DNA of 7,597 bases from Candidatus Woesearchaeota archaeon (GCA_019322855.1 JAHWIA010000037.1:1-7597); one strand, 5' to 3'; counted from the first letter of the stretch, positions 1 through 5,404 are shown. A program made the numbers and translations. The notes: generated by a model from the sequence alone, not told the origin.

Positions 1-2
1 AA

Positions 3-335
3 AGAGGATTTGTAGAACTTGTCATTGACATGAGCTGTCCTGCGTATGACAGGATTACGCCTGAATTTGTCGCGTCTGCAATCGTCCTGGGTGCAGAATG
101 GATAAAGAAGTTTAGTGTAGAAAGTTTCGATGAATATTGGGACCAGTTCAAGAGATTCAATCCCGACCAATTCCATCTCTGCCTGTCAGACTATCTAAAG
201 AATGTAAGAAATAAAAAATTTCTGAGAACAGTCAAAAGGAAACTTGCAGATAAGATTCGAAGTGCAGGCAAAACACTGCACAGCTGGAATGACAATATAC
301 TTCTGAAAGAAGAACTGGCAGACTTGTTGAGCTAG
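3..335 (+). CDS. Unrecognised protein, 3' end only
   Basis: The reading frame is open from the left edge of the window to a TAG at 333-335. It could start at the ATG at 30, but codons upstream of it (reading RGFVELVID) are also open and look like ordinary protein, and no ribosome site or TATA box is visible in the 29 nt available. I therefore treat it as a gene truncated by the window edge. The visible 110 residues are soluble, mixed charged and aromatic in the middle (a stretch with W, F, Y around residues 35-55 counted from the ATG), then strongly basic (VKRKLADK), ending in a short acidic helix. I see no catalytic motif and cannot name a family. The stop overlaps the stop of the convergent TctA-like gene by sharing a CTAG. 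That the frame is coding is fairly sure; the function is unknown. Confidence 0.6.
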   Translation, partial: RGFVELVIDMSCPAYDRITPEFVASAIVLGAEWIKKFSVESFDEYWDQFKRFNPDQFHLCLSDYLKNVRNKKFLRTVKRKLADKIRSAGKTLHSWNDNILLKEELADLLS

Positions 336-1540
336 ATTATAAAGAACAAGATAACAGGTATCAACAAACAGCCCATGCTGTGGTTCTTTCCTATCCCGAG
401 ATAAATCGGCACTAGTCCTAGACAAGTGCTCACTGCAAGGACGAACAGCCCGATAAGACCGCAGAAGATAAAGACCAAAGTTATTATCAATAATATGATT
501 CCTATTGACAAGTAAGTGTAATTGACTTTTCCAATTATCCTTGAAAATATCTTTGCGAAAAAGAGTGCGAGATATGTTGCGATGCCTGCAACAATCAATG
601 CGCATGCGATTATTGTGATCAGTTGCGGCAGAGTTAATTTACCAAGTATTTCTAACACAACTATGACTGCGCCGTTCCGTGCTTTTTCTATTGTGAACAA
701 TGTGACCAGACTAATTAGGAAATTCACAGTATTGATTGCTCCTTGCAGGATCAGATAACCTAACACACCTATGTCCCCAACAATAATACTGCCTATGATG
801 CCTGCCTGCGCAGCGCCAACGCCTGGAAACAAGCCTGTCATGCTTCCTGCGATCGTGCCTCCTGTTATTGATTTTGTTATAAGTTTTTTGTCTATTTCCA
901 GATCTTCTGTTATTCTTTGTTTAGGCATCTGTGTCTTTTCAAACAGACTGTTGAATAACATTGAAACTCCGAACAAGCCAGACAGCAATGGAAACAAAGG
1001 ATCCTTGAAGATTGGATTGCTCAATATGATGTAACCTAGAATCCCGCTCAATATGCAGACAACAAAAGCCCAGAACTTGTTGTTCAGGGATTTTTCTTTC
1101 AATATCATGAATGCAACTATTACAATTAGAATATAGCCCATAACAGGATTTATTTTTTCAAAGATTGGAGGGAGTAAAAGAATTAACACTGGAATGATTG
1201 CAATAGAAGTAAGAACAGACAGTAAAGAACCAATCACAGTCAATTTGACACATTCGAAAGCCTTTCCTTCCAATACAAGTTTGTGCGCAGGCATTATTGC
1301 CAATGCAGTATCTTCATCAGGTATGCCTAACAAAGCGCCGGGAATGAAATCAAGAAAAGTGTGCGTGACTGCCAAACTAATGATGAAAACTGCCAATACA
1401 ATTGGCGAAACGAACTGCAGTAGGATTGGAGAGATCGATAATAACAATAATGCAACCAGGTTTACATGTATGCCTGGGATCAGGCCTGTGACACAGCCGA
1501 ATGCACAGCCGATGATTATTGCGGTAAGGAGTAATAGCAT
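332..1540 (-). CDS. TctA-family (COG1784-type) polytopic membrane transporter
   Basis: This 402-residue protein is almost entirely hydrophobic, with roughly nine to ten membrane segments, and should sit in the cytoplasmic membrane. Two copies of the family's glycine-proline motif are visible: GCVTGLIPGIH at residues 15-25 and GSMTGLFPGVG at 232-242, the internal duplication known from TctA proteins. A C-terminal G-L-V-P...MG-x-L-L-x-P stretch (about 375-396) also fits the archaeal branch. In bacteria TctA is the large permease of the tripartite tricarboxylate transporter, working with TctB and the binding protein TctC. Neither partner is in this window, as is usual for archaeal stand-alone members, so the substrate is unknown. 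I chose the ATG at 1540 because the 37-residue extension upstream is not hydrophobic and would run through the tRNA gene. The start lies 26 nt after the tRNA 3' end, with no good Shine-Dalgarno site, so it may be cotranscribed with the tRNA or leaderless from a weak TTAAAA at 1561-1566. Confidence 0.88.
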   Translation of the reverse strand: MLLLLTAIIIGCAFGCVTGLIPGIHVNLVALLLLSISPILLQFVSPIVLAVFIISLAVTHTFLDFIPGALLGIPDEDTALAIMPAHKLVLEGKAFECVKLTVIGSLLSVLTSIAIIPVLILLLPPIFEKINPVMGYILIVIVAFMILKEKSLNNKFWAFVVCILSGILGYIILSNPIFKDPLFPLLSGLFGVSMLFNSLFEKTQMPKQRITEDLEIDKKLITKSITGGTIAGSMTGLFPGVGAAQAGIIGSIIVGDIGVLGYLILQGAINTVNFLISLVTLFTIEKARNGAVIVVLEILGKLTLPQLITIIACALIVAGIATYLALFFAKIFSRIIGKVNYTYLSIGIILLIITLVFIFCGLIGLFVLAVSTCLGLVPIYLGIGKNHSMGCLLIPVILFFII

Positions 1541-1566
1541 CGTAAGAAGTCTTCCGGCTCTTTTAA

Positions 1567-1674
1567 CGGCAGAGGCGGGACTTCCACAAACATCTGTTTG
1601 TTTTGAACCCGCGAGACCTGGGTAGGTCACCCGGCCTTCAACCGGGCGCAATAACCAGACTATGCGACTCTGCC
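1567..1674 (-). tRNA. Class II tRNA, serine-like body with GAA anticodon, T-loop intron
   Basis: On the minus strand a full cloverleaf can be drawn. The acceptor stem is GGCAGAG (1668-1674) with CTCTGCC (1568-1574), followed by discriminator G (1567). The D stem is GCA/TGC, with A14, G15, G18, G19 and A21 present. The anticodon stem CCCGG/CCGGG closes a 7-nt loop TTGAAGG. A long variable arm has stem GACCT/AGGTC around ACCC. The T stem is GCGGG/CCCGC. T8, T33, the G15-C48 pair, TTC at 54-56 and C61 are all in place. Removing a 21-nt insert from the T loop gives the canonical TTCAAGT and an 87-nt mature tRNA; CCA is not encoded. The 3-bp D stem, long variable arm and G73 point to a serine-type tRNA, yet the anticodon by loop position is GAA, which normally belongs to class I tRNA-Phe. 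It could be a misreading tRNA, a decayed serine tRNA one base from GGA, or a sequencing error. That the gene is a tRNA is well supported; its identity is not. Confidence 0.82.
1582..1602 (-). other. Probable 21-nt tRNA intron in the T loop
   Basis: The T loop is 28 nt instead of 7. Removing 21 nt between A58 and position 59 restores TTCAAGT next to intact 5-bp T stems; because of flanking A residues the exact cut could shift by one or two bases. The insert contains an internal hairpin, ACAAAC/GTTTGT around AGAT. The precursor folds as T stem, short unpaired GT on the 3' side, helix TTC/GAA, AAA bulge on the 5' side, then the inner hairpin: a relaxed bulge-helix-bulge, the structure cut by the archaeal splicing endonuclease. 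T-loop introns are known mainly from Thermoproteales, so their presence supports an archaeal origin. Confidence 0.65.
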
Positions 1675-1693
1675 ATAGTCAGAACCGGAAAAC

Positions 1694-1703
1694 TTAAATA
1701 TAA
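1694..1703 (-). promoter_or_regulatory. TATA box for the tRNA gene
   Basis: The minus strand reads TTATATTTAA here. Its centre is about 24 nt upstream of the first base of the tRNA acceptor stem at 1674. Archaeal transcription usually starts about 25-27 nt from the TATA centre, so the transcript would begin at or very near tRNA position 1, with little or no 5' leader. This supports active transcription of the unusual tRNA. Confidence 0.5.
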
Positions 1704-1723
1704 TCCTGTCTTATTATACAATA

Positions 1724-1768
1724 CTGGGTAGGTCGCCTGGGAGTCGGGTGCAATATTATGCGACTCTG
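1724..1768 (-). pseudogene. Decayed 5' half of the neighbouring tRNA
   Basis: On the minus strand this copy begins with CAGAGTCGCATA, identical over 12 nt to the acceptor/D-arm part of the tRNA at 1661-1672. It continues through TATTGC and CCCG and ends with GACCTACCCAG, identical over 11 nt to the variable-arm part at 1618-1628. The D loop is shortened and lacks the GG pair, the anticodon arm is reduced and cannot form its stem, and nothing corresponds to the T arm or the 3' acceptor strand. It therefore cannot fold as a tRNA. I read it as the remnant of a duplication, or of an integration event using the tRNA, lying about 50 nt upstream of the intact gene in the same orientation. Confidence 0.6.
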
Positions 1769-1852
1769 TTTTTCTTTTTTCATTCTAAGAAACTAGTTTT
1801 GATTCTTCATAAGCTTTCTTTGCTAACTTTTGTAATAATTCTATTCAGCAAG

Positions 1853-1862
1853 ATTTAAATAT
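1853..1862 (+). promoter_or_regulatory. TATA box for the small coiled-coil gene
   Basis: ATTTAAATAT is centred about 26 nt upstream of the ATG at 1884, the distance from TATA centre to transcription start in archaea, so the mRNA is probably leaderless. No Shine-Dalgarno sequence lies between the two. The same decamer recurs at 7109-7118 ahead of the binding-protein gene. Confidence 0.55.
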
Positions 1863-1883
1863 GATTAATTGCTAGCTGTACAT

Positions 1884-2324
1884 ATGGCAAACAAGAGGAT
1901 GTGGCTCACAAAGAAGCAGATCAAGAATAGGCTCATAACTGCAGCTATTATTATTGCAATTCTTATCATCATTGGTTTCTGGGCATTCAGGCCTACTGGA
2001 GAGGTTGAGCAGGAAACTGTCGCAGAGCCAGAAGCAGAAATGCAGGAGCAAATTGAACAAGTGGAGACATTACCTGAAGATGGAGAAGAAATGCAGGCAG
2101 GAACAGAAGAACCTGAAGTTATAAGAAACAGCTGCAAGATTGACCTGAAGCATGCAGAAGATGAAGTTCTTGATGCATATAATATCAAAAAGAAGGCAGA
2201 AGATAGGTTGGTTGAACTTGAAGGGGAAAGAGCAGAGATTCAAAAAGAGATAGCAGACGCAGAGGATCTTCTAGAAGACAGTGAAGAAGCTTTGGAAGAA
2301 TTAAGACAAAGCTGTATAGAATAA
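1884..2324 (+). CDS. Small membrane-anchored coiled-coil protein, unknown function
   Basis: The 146-residue product has a basic N-terminus (residues 1-17, many K and R), one membrane segment (about 18-36, rich in I, A, L), an acidic low-complexity linker (about 37-80, E, Q and P) and a highly charged helical region (about 86-142). Positive-inside reasoning places the tail outside the membrane. Two cysteines, C84 and C144, bracket the helical region almost exactly. A helical hairpin tied by a disulfide is possible, but this is inference. I chose the ATG at 1884, not the in-frame TTG at 1869, because it starts the basic segment and lies at leaderless distance from the TATA box at 1853-1862. The gene converges on the aminotransferase gene, with only 2 nt between the stop codons. 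I do not recognise a family; such single-pass coiled-coil proteins can act in envelope organisation, but nothing here shows that. Confidence 0.75.
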   Translation: MANKRMWLTKKQIKNRLITAAIIIAILIIIGFWAFRPTGEVEQETVAEPEAEMQEQIEQVETLPEDGEEMQAGTEEPEVIRNSCKIDLKHAEDEVLDAYNIKKKAEDRLVELEGERAEIQKEIADAEDLLEDSEEALEELRQSCIE

Positions 2325-2326
2325 TT

Positions 2327-3682
2327 CTATTTTAATTTCTTCATGACATCTGCAAGAATTGTTGTGAACAGTTCTAATTCTCTTTCCTTGACATCCAATG
2401 GTGGAAGAACTCTTATTGTCTTGTAACCGCAAGGCGCTAATAGAAGTCCTCGTTTCAGACATTCATAGAGTATCTTTTTACGTTTTTTCTGGTCACTAAT
2501 CTCAAAAGCATCCAATAAACCGAGTCCTCTAACATCAACAATGTGCTTTGGATATTTCTGCTGTATGTCTTCCAGCCTGTTTCTTAATTGTTTTCCCATC
2601 TTTGCTGCATTGTCGAGCAGACGTTCTTTCTGTATGATCTCGATTGTCTTGTAACCTACTGCTGTCGCGATCGCATTGCCTTCGCCCCAAGTACTGCTGA
2701 TCCTGCCCTCTATCTTTGGAAAAAGTTCTTTCTTTCCGACTGTCGCGCCGACCTTTAATGCCTTGCCAGAAGCAATCATGTCTGGCTTTACACCAAAGTT
2801 TTCGCAGGCCCACCATTTTCCTGTCCTTCCCATGCCTGCCTGCACTTCGTCGCTTATTATAGGGATGTCGTTCTGCTGTGCAACATCATAGACTTCCCTG
2901 AATGCGTCAGGATTTGGAAATCTATAACCGCCTTCGCCCTGCACAGGCTCTATGATTATGTAAGAAACCTCTTCAGGCCTGATTACTCCGCAATCCTTGT
3001 CTAAAGTTTCTGCAAGAACATTTGTTTTTCCTCCTTTCCTGCTGATGCAGTACCAGTTGCAATTGTTCTTGTCCTTGACAATAGGATACGGGAATGAAAT
3101 CACTTTCGGGATCTGCGGATAAAACATTCGATGCTGCCACTTGCTCCTGTTCAATGATAGTGCTCCCAAGGTCCTTCCATGGAACGCACCGTCAAAACAT
3201 ATTCCATAACCGAAATTCTTTCTTGATTGATAACATAATTTTATTGCATTCTCTACTGCTTCTGCGCCACTGTTCGAGAAGAATGCCTGATCAAACCTGA
3301 ACTGTTTTGTTATTTCCTTCAATTTATGATGCAGGTGTGATGGTGTCGGCAAGCTCAAATCTGGCTTATGGCCATAGCCTGATATGAAGTCTGCGCCTGC
3401 ATAACGGTCAGGATCAATGCCTGCCAATTCCCTTGCCATTGCTGTCAATGCAGGATTGTTATAACCTAAAGGAGAACTTCCTACGTGAGAGCAGAAATCC
3501 ATGATTATATTTTCATCAACATCAGTACAGAACGGTCCAATAGCCGGAGCCTTCCTGTTCCATACAAAATAAGGATTGTAAGTAGAAACAGCAGCATACT
3601 TCATGTGATAACTGACCCATCTCTTTGCATTACTGCCTGGCAATTTCTTTACTTTGGGTTCTACAACATCTCTATCCATCAT
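2327..3682 (-). CDS. Class III PLP-dependent aminotransferase (omega-aminotransferase type)
   Basis: The 451-residue length is typical of class III (fold type I) aminotransferases. Visible motifs, in order, are: SNSGAEA (136-142) for the PLP phosphate; GAFHGR (165-170), whose aromatic residue stacks on the PLP ring; EPVQGEGG (245-252); SDEVQAGMGRTG (277-288) with D278 for the pyridine nitrogen and Q281; SGKAL with the Schiff-base lysine K307; and STWGEGN (330-336). The STWG signature and general layout recall lysine 6-aminotransferases, but ornithine, GABA and amino-acid racemase members of the class are close alternatives, so I leave the substrate open. It would move the omega-amino group of an amino acid to 2-oxoglutarate in the cytoplasm, making an aldehyde that the upstream dehydrogenase could oxidise. 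The ATG at 3682 has AAAGAGGTG 9 nt upstream; an ATG at 3679 is an equivalent choice. It lies 76 nt after the dehydrogenase gene and has its own TATA box. Confidence 0.9.
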   Translation of the reverse strand: MMDRDVVEPKVKKLPGSNAKRWVSYHMKYAAVSTYNPYFVWNRKAPAIGPFCTDVDENIIMDFCSHVGSSPLGYNNPALTAMARELAGIDPDRYAGADFISGYGHKPDLSLPTPSHLHHKLKEITKQFRFDQAFFSNSGAEAVENAIKLCYQSRKNFGYGICFDGAFHGRTLGALSLNRSKWQHRMFYPQIPKVISFPYPIVKDKNNCNWYCISRKGGKTNVLAETLDKDCGVIRPEEVSYIIIEPVQGEGGYRFPNPDAFREVYDVAQQNDIPIISDEVQAGMGRTGKWWACENFGVKPDMIASGKALKVGATVGKKELFPKIEGRISSTWGEGNAIATAVGYKTIEIIQKERLLDNAAKMGKQLRNRLEDIQQKYPKHIVDVRGLGLLDAFEISDQKKRKKILYECLKRGLLLAPCGYKTIRVLPPLDVKERELELFTTILADVMKKLK

Positions 3683-3691
3683 TTAAACATG

Positions 3692-3700
3692 CACCTCTTT
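3692..3700 (-). promoter_or_regulatory. Ribosome binding site of the aminotransferase gene
   Basis: The minus strand reads AAAGAGGTG, a near-perfect match to the archaeal anti-Shine-Dalgarno sequence, 9 nt before the ATG at 3682. A closer ATG right after it opens only a three-codon frame, so the site decides for 3682 (or 3679). The same nonamer precedes the dehydrogenase gene. Confidence 0.65.
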
Positions 3701-3724
3701 ATGCTCGATAAAAAGAAATCTTGC

Positions 3725-3732
3725 TTTATAAA
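3725..3732 (-). promoter_or_regulatory. TATA box of the aminotransferase gene
   Basis: The palindromic TTTATAAA is centred about 46 nt upstream of the ATG at 3682. A start of transcription about 26 nt downstream would fall near 3702, just before the ribosome site, giving a leader of about 20 nt. The gene can thus be transcribed on its own as well as by read-through from the dehydrogenase gene. Confidence 0.5.
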
Positions 3733-3758
3733 CTTATGCATTCTCTGCTTATAAATAA

Positions 3759-5246
3759 TTATTCTATCTGAGCCTTCTGCAGTTTGCCGCTGAAGTCTGT
3801 CGAAATGACTTTCAGTTCTGTGTATGTTTCAATCGCTCCGCCTGCGCCGCCGGCTTCTCGATGGCCGTTGCCTGTGCTTTTCAGACCGCCGAACGGGGTC
3901 TGGATTTCTGCGCCGATTGTTGATGTGTTTATGTACACCAGACCTGCTTCGATGTCTCTAGCTGCGATCTCTGCGTTGTTTATGTCTTGCGTGAAGATTG
4001 AAGATGAAAGTCCATATTCAATATTGTTTGCAATCTTTATAGCGTCCTGCAAGTTATTTGCTTTGATTAATGCGACAACAGGACCGAATATCTCTTCCTG
4101 TGCGATCCGCATACTAGGTTTCACATTCGTGAAAATTGTCGGTTTATAGAAATAACCTTTCCTGCAATCTCCTGTTTTGTGAAAATTTCCACCACACAAA
4201 AGTTTTGCTTTGTCTTTGTTTTTTCCAATCAATACATAGTCGTGCACTTTCTTTAGCTGCTCTTCATTGATTAATGGACCCACATCTATATTCTTGTTTC
4301 CCGGGCCTAGTTTCAGTTTCTTTACTCTTGTCAAAAACATCTTCTGGAACTTGTCGAATACTTTTTTATGGATAATAACTCGCGAACCTGCAGTACATCT
4401 CTGTCCTGTAGTTCCGAAACCAGCCCATAGGCATCCTTCGACTGCCAATTCTAGATTAGCATCATCCATCACAATGATAGGATTCTTACCGCCCATTTCC
4501 AAACTATGAGGTCTAAGTTTTTCAGCGCATATCTTGCTTATGCCCTTGCCGACTGCACTGCTTCCTGTGAAAGAAACACCGTTCACATCCTTGTGGTTGA
4601 GCAACGGGTTGCCAACTTCACCGCCTGCACCGTTCACTAAATTAAGAACTCCTTTTGGAAGGCCTGCCTTTTCAAAGATCTTTACAAACTCGTGCGCGCA
4701 AACTGAAGTGTATTGGCTCGGCTTGAATACAACTGTGTTTCCGTAGATTAAAGCTGGAAATATCTTCCATCCTGGGATTGCAATAGGAAAATTCCATGGT
4801 GTGATGCACGCGAAAACACCGACAGGTTGTCTGATTGATCTCATTGTCTTGTTCTTCAGTTCTGATTCAAAGGTCTGTCCCCAGCCCCGTCTTCCTTCTG
4901 CTGCAAAATAAAAACCAATGTCTATTGCCTCTTGAACATCGCCGTCTGCCTCTTTCTTTACCTTGCCCATCTCTCTCACTACAATATTGCCCAACCTGTG
5001 CTTGTTTTCCAGCAACAATTGTGCAGCTCTGAACAAGATTTCTCCTCTTTTCGGAGCAGGCATCATTTTCCAGGTCTCAAGTGCTTTTTTCGCAGCCTTT
5101 ACTGCATTATCAACATCCTTTTTTCCGCTTCTTGGGACGATTGCGACAACATCCTTTGTATTTGCAGGGTTCAATGATTTCAAAGTCTTTTTAGAAACAG
5201 CATCCACCCATTTTCCATTGATATAGTTCTTGATCTTGACAGCCAT
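3759..5246 (-). CDS. NAD(P)-dependent aldehyde dehydrogenase, semialdehyde type
   Basis: This 495-residue protein is a full-length member of the aldehyde dehydrogenase superfamily. It has the catalytic elements: ITPWNFP with oxyanion-hole N152; FKPS with K175, which contacts the cofactor; FTGS with G228 in the Rossmann loop; LEMGGKNP with general base E250; GQRC with nucleophile C284; and EEIFGP with E385. Subfamily features (GWGQTFESELKNKTMRSIRQPVG-type stretch near 121-143, PGWKIFPAL, YINTSTIGAE, GNGHREAGG near the C-terminus) resemble semialdehyde dehydrogenases acting on aminoadipate or ketoglutarate semialdehydes, rather than retinal or betaine-aldehyde enzymes. With the downstream class III aminotransferase it forms a likely transaminate-then-oxidise pathway such as lysine to 2-aminoadipate or GABA to succinate. 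The ATG at 5246 was chosen over a GTG three codons earlier because AAAGAGGTG lies 6 nt before it and overlaps that GTG. The exact substrate cannot be read from sequence. Confidence 0.93.
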   Translation of the reverse strand: MAVKIKNYINGKWVDAVSKKTLKSLNPANTKDVVAIVPRSGKKDVDNAVKAAKKALETWKMMPAPKRGEILFRAAQLLLENKHRLGNIVVREMGKVKKEADGDVQEAIDIGFYFAAEGRRGWGQTFESELKNKTMRSIRQPVGVFACITPWNFPIAIPGWKIFPALIYGNTVVFKPSQYTSVCAHEFVKIFEKAGLPKGVLNLVNGAGGEVGNPLLNHKDVNGVSFTGSSAVGKGISKICAEKLRPHSLEMGGKNPIIVMDDANLELAVEGCLWAGFGTTGQRCTAGSRVIIHKKVFDKFQKMFLTRVKKLKLGPGNKNIDVGPLINEEQLKKVHDYVLIGKNKDKAKLLCGGNFHKTGDCRKGYFYKPTIFTNVKPSMRIAQEEIFGPVVALIKANNLQDAIKIANNIEYGLSSSIFTQDINNAEIAARDIEAGLVYINTSTIGAEIQTPFGGLKSTGNGHREAGGAGGAIETYTELKVISTDFSGKLQKAQIE

Positions 5247-5252
5247 AATATA

Positions 5253-5261
5253 CACCTCTTT
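5253..5261 (-). promoter_or_regulatory. Ribosome binding site of the aldehyde dehydrogenase gene
   Basis: AAAGAGGTG on the minus strand ends 6 nt before the ATG at 5246. It includes the alternative GTG start codon, which argues that the GTG is part of the ribosome site and not the start. Confidence 0.65.
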
Positions 5262-5283
5262 CTGACCTGTTTATAATATAGAG

Positions 5284-5292
5284 ATATATAAA
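5284..5292 (-). promoter_or_regulatory. TATA box of the aldehyde dehydrogenase gene
   Basis: The minus strand reads TTTATATAT, centred about 42 nt upstream of the ATG at 5246. Predicted transcription would begin near 5262, at the very edge of the ribosome site, the same arrangement as for the aminotransferase gene. Confidence 0.5.
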
Positions 5293-5311
5293 CATTTTCT
5301 ATATATACTCA

Positions 5312-5330
5312 CAGATAACCTAGTTATCTG
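5312..5330. promoter_or_regulatory. Perfect palindrome, probable operator
   Basis: CAGATAAC (5312-5319) and GTTATCTG (5323-5330) are exact inverted copies separated by CTA. The site lies in the divergent region about 20 nt upstream of the dehydrogenase TATA box (on the minus strand). A 19-nt symmetric element of this size suits a dimeric regulator of the Lrp or winged-helix type, and its place upstream of TATA would suit an activator as well as a repressor. No regulator gene is visible nearby. The symmetry is seen directly; the role is inferred. Confidence 0.5.
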
Positions 5331-5339
5331 TTCGTAATA

Positions 5340-5379
5340 AGCAAAAAGACTTATCTATACAGAATAGAATCTTTTTGCT
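5340..5379. repeat. Interrupted inverted repeat in the divergent promoter region
   Basis: The outer arms AGCAAAAAGA (5340-5349) and TCTTTTTGCT (5370-5379) are exact complements. Inside them a second pair, TCTAT (5354-5358) and ATAGA (5364-5368), closes a 5-nt loop. It sits just upstream of the predicted promoter of the gene at 5425. It may be a second regulator site, or a hairpin for a longer transcript; with T-tracts inside the arms and none after the hairpin it is not a standard terminator. Confidence 0.45.
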
Positions 5380-5393
5380 ATATATAGGCTAAA

Positions 5394-5404
5394 TTTTTTA
5401 AATA
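5394..5404 (+). promoter_or_regulatory. TATA box of the 555-residue coiled-coil gene
   Basis: TTTTTTAAATA is centred about 26 nt upstream of the ATG at 5425, so the mRNA is probably leaderless; no Shine-Dalgarno site is present. A short inverted repeat, TAGCT (5403-5407) and AGCTA (5415-5419), lies between the box and the start codon, where a bound repressor would block initiation. Confidence 0.5.

Noticed and set aside
195..605. Antisense open frames across the transporter, aminotransferase, dehydrogenase and coiled-coil genes
   Set aside because: They are long only because they mirror real coding frames; they lack start signals and protein-like composition.
332..1540. A complete tripartite tricarboxylate transporter
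   Set aside because: No TctB- or TctC-like gene is present; the binding protein at 7156 is of the ABC amino acid type and lies far away.
1541..1651. A 37-residue N-terminal extension of the TctA-like protein
   Set aside because: It is read through the tRNA gene, is not hydrophobic, and has no ribosome site; the ATG at 1540 directly precedes the first membrane segment.
1567..1674. Reading the tRNA as an ordinary tRNA-Phe, or shifting the loop to read TGA (Ser)
   Set aside because: The long paired variable arm and 3-bp D stem are not those of class I tRNA-Phe. Shifting the loop to give TGA breaks the anticodon stem (G opposite G, C opposite C).
1724..1768. The 5' half of a split tRNA
   Set aside because: Split tRNA halves break in or near the anticodon loop and carry pairing tails. 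This fragment runs into the variable arm, lacks G18G19 and has a ruined anticodon arm.
1741..1782. A rho-independent-like terminator on the + strand (GAGTC/GACTC hairpin followed by a T-rich tract)
   Set aside because: No + strand gene ends upstream of it, and the hairpin is made of the tRNA-derived fragment; it looks incidental.
1869..1883. TTG start for the small membrane protein
   Set aside because: The ATG at 1884 fits the leaderless distance from the TATA box and begins the basic N-terminal segment.
5247..5255. GTG start adding three residues to the aldehyde dehydrogenase
   Set aside because: The GTG lies inside the AAAGAGGTG ribosome site of the ATG at 5246.
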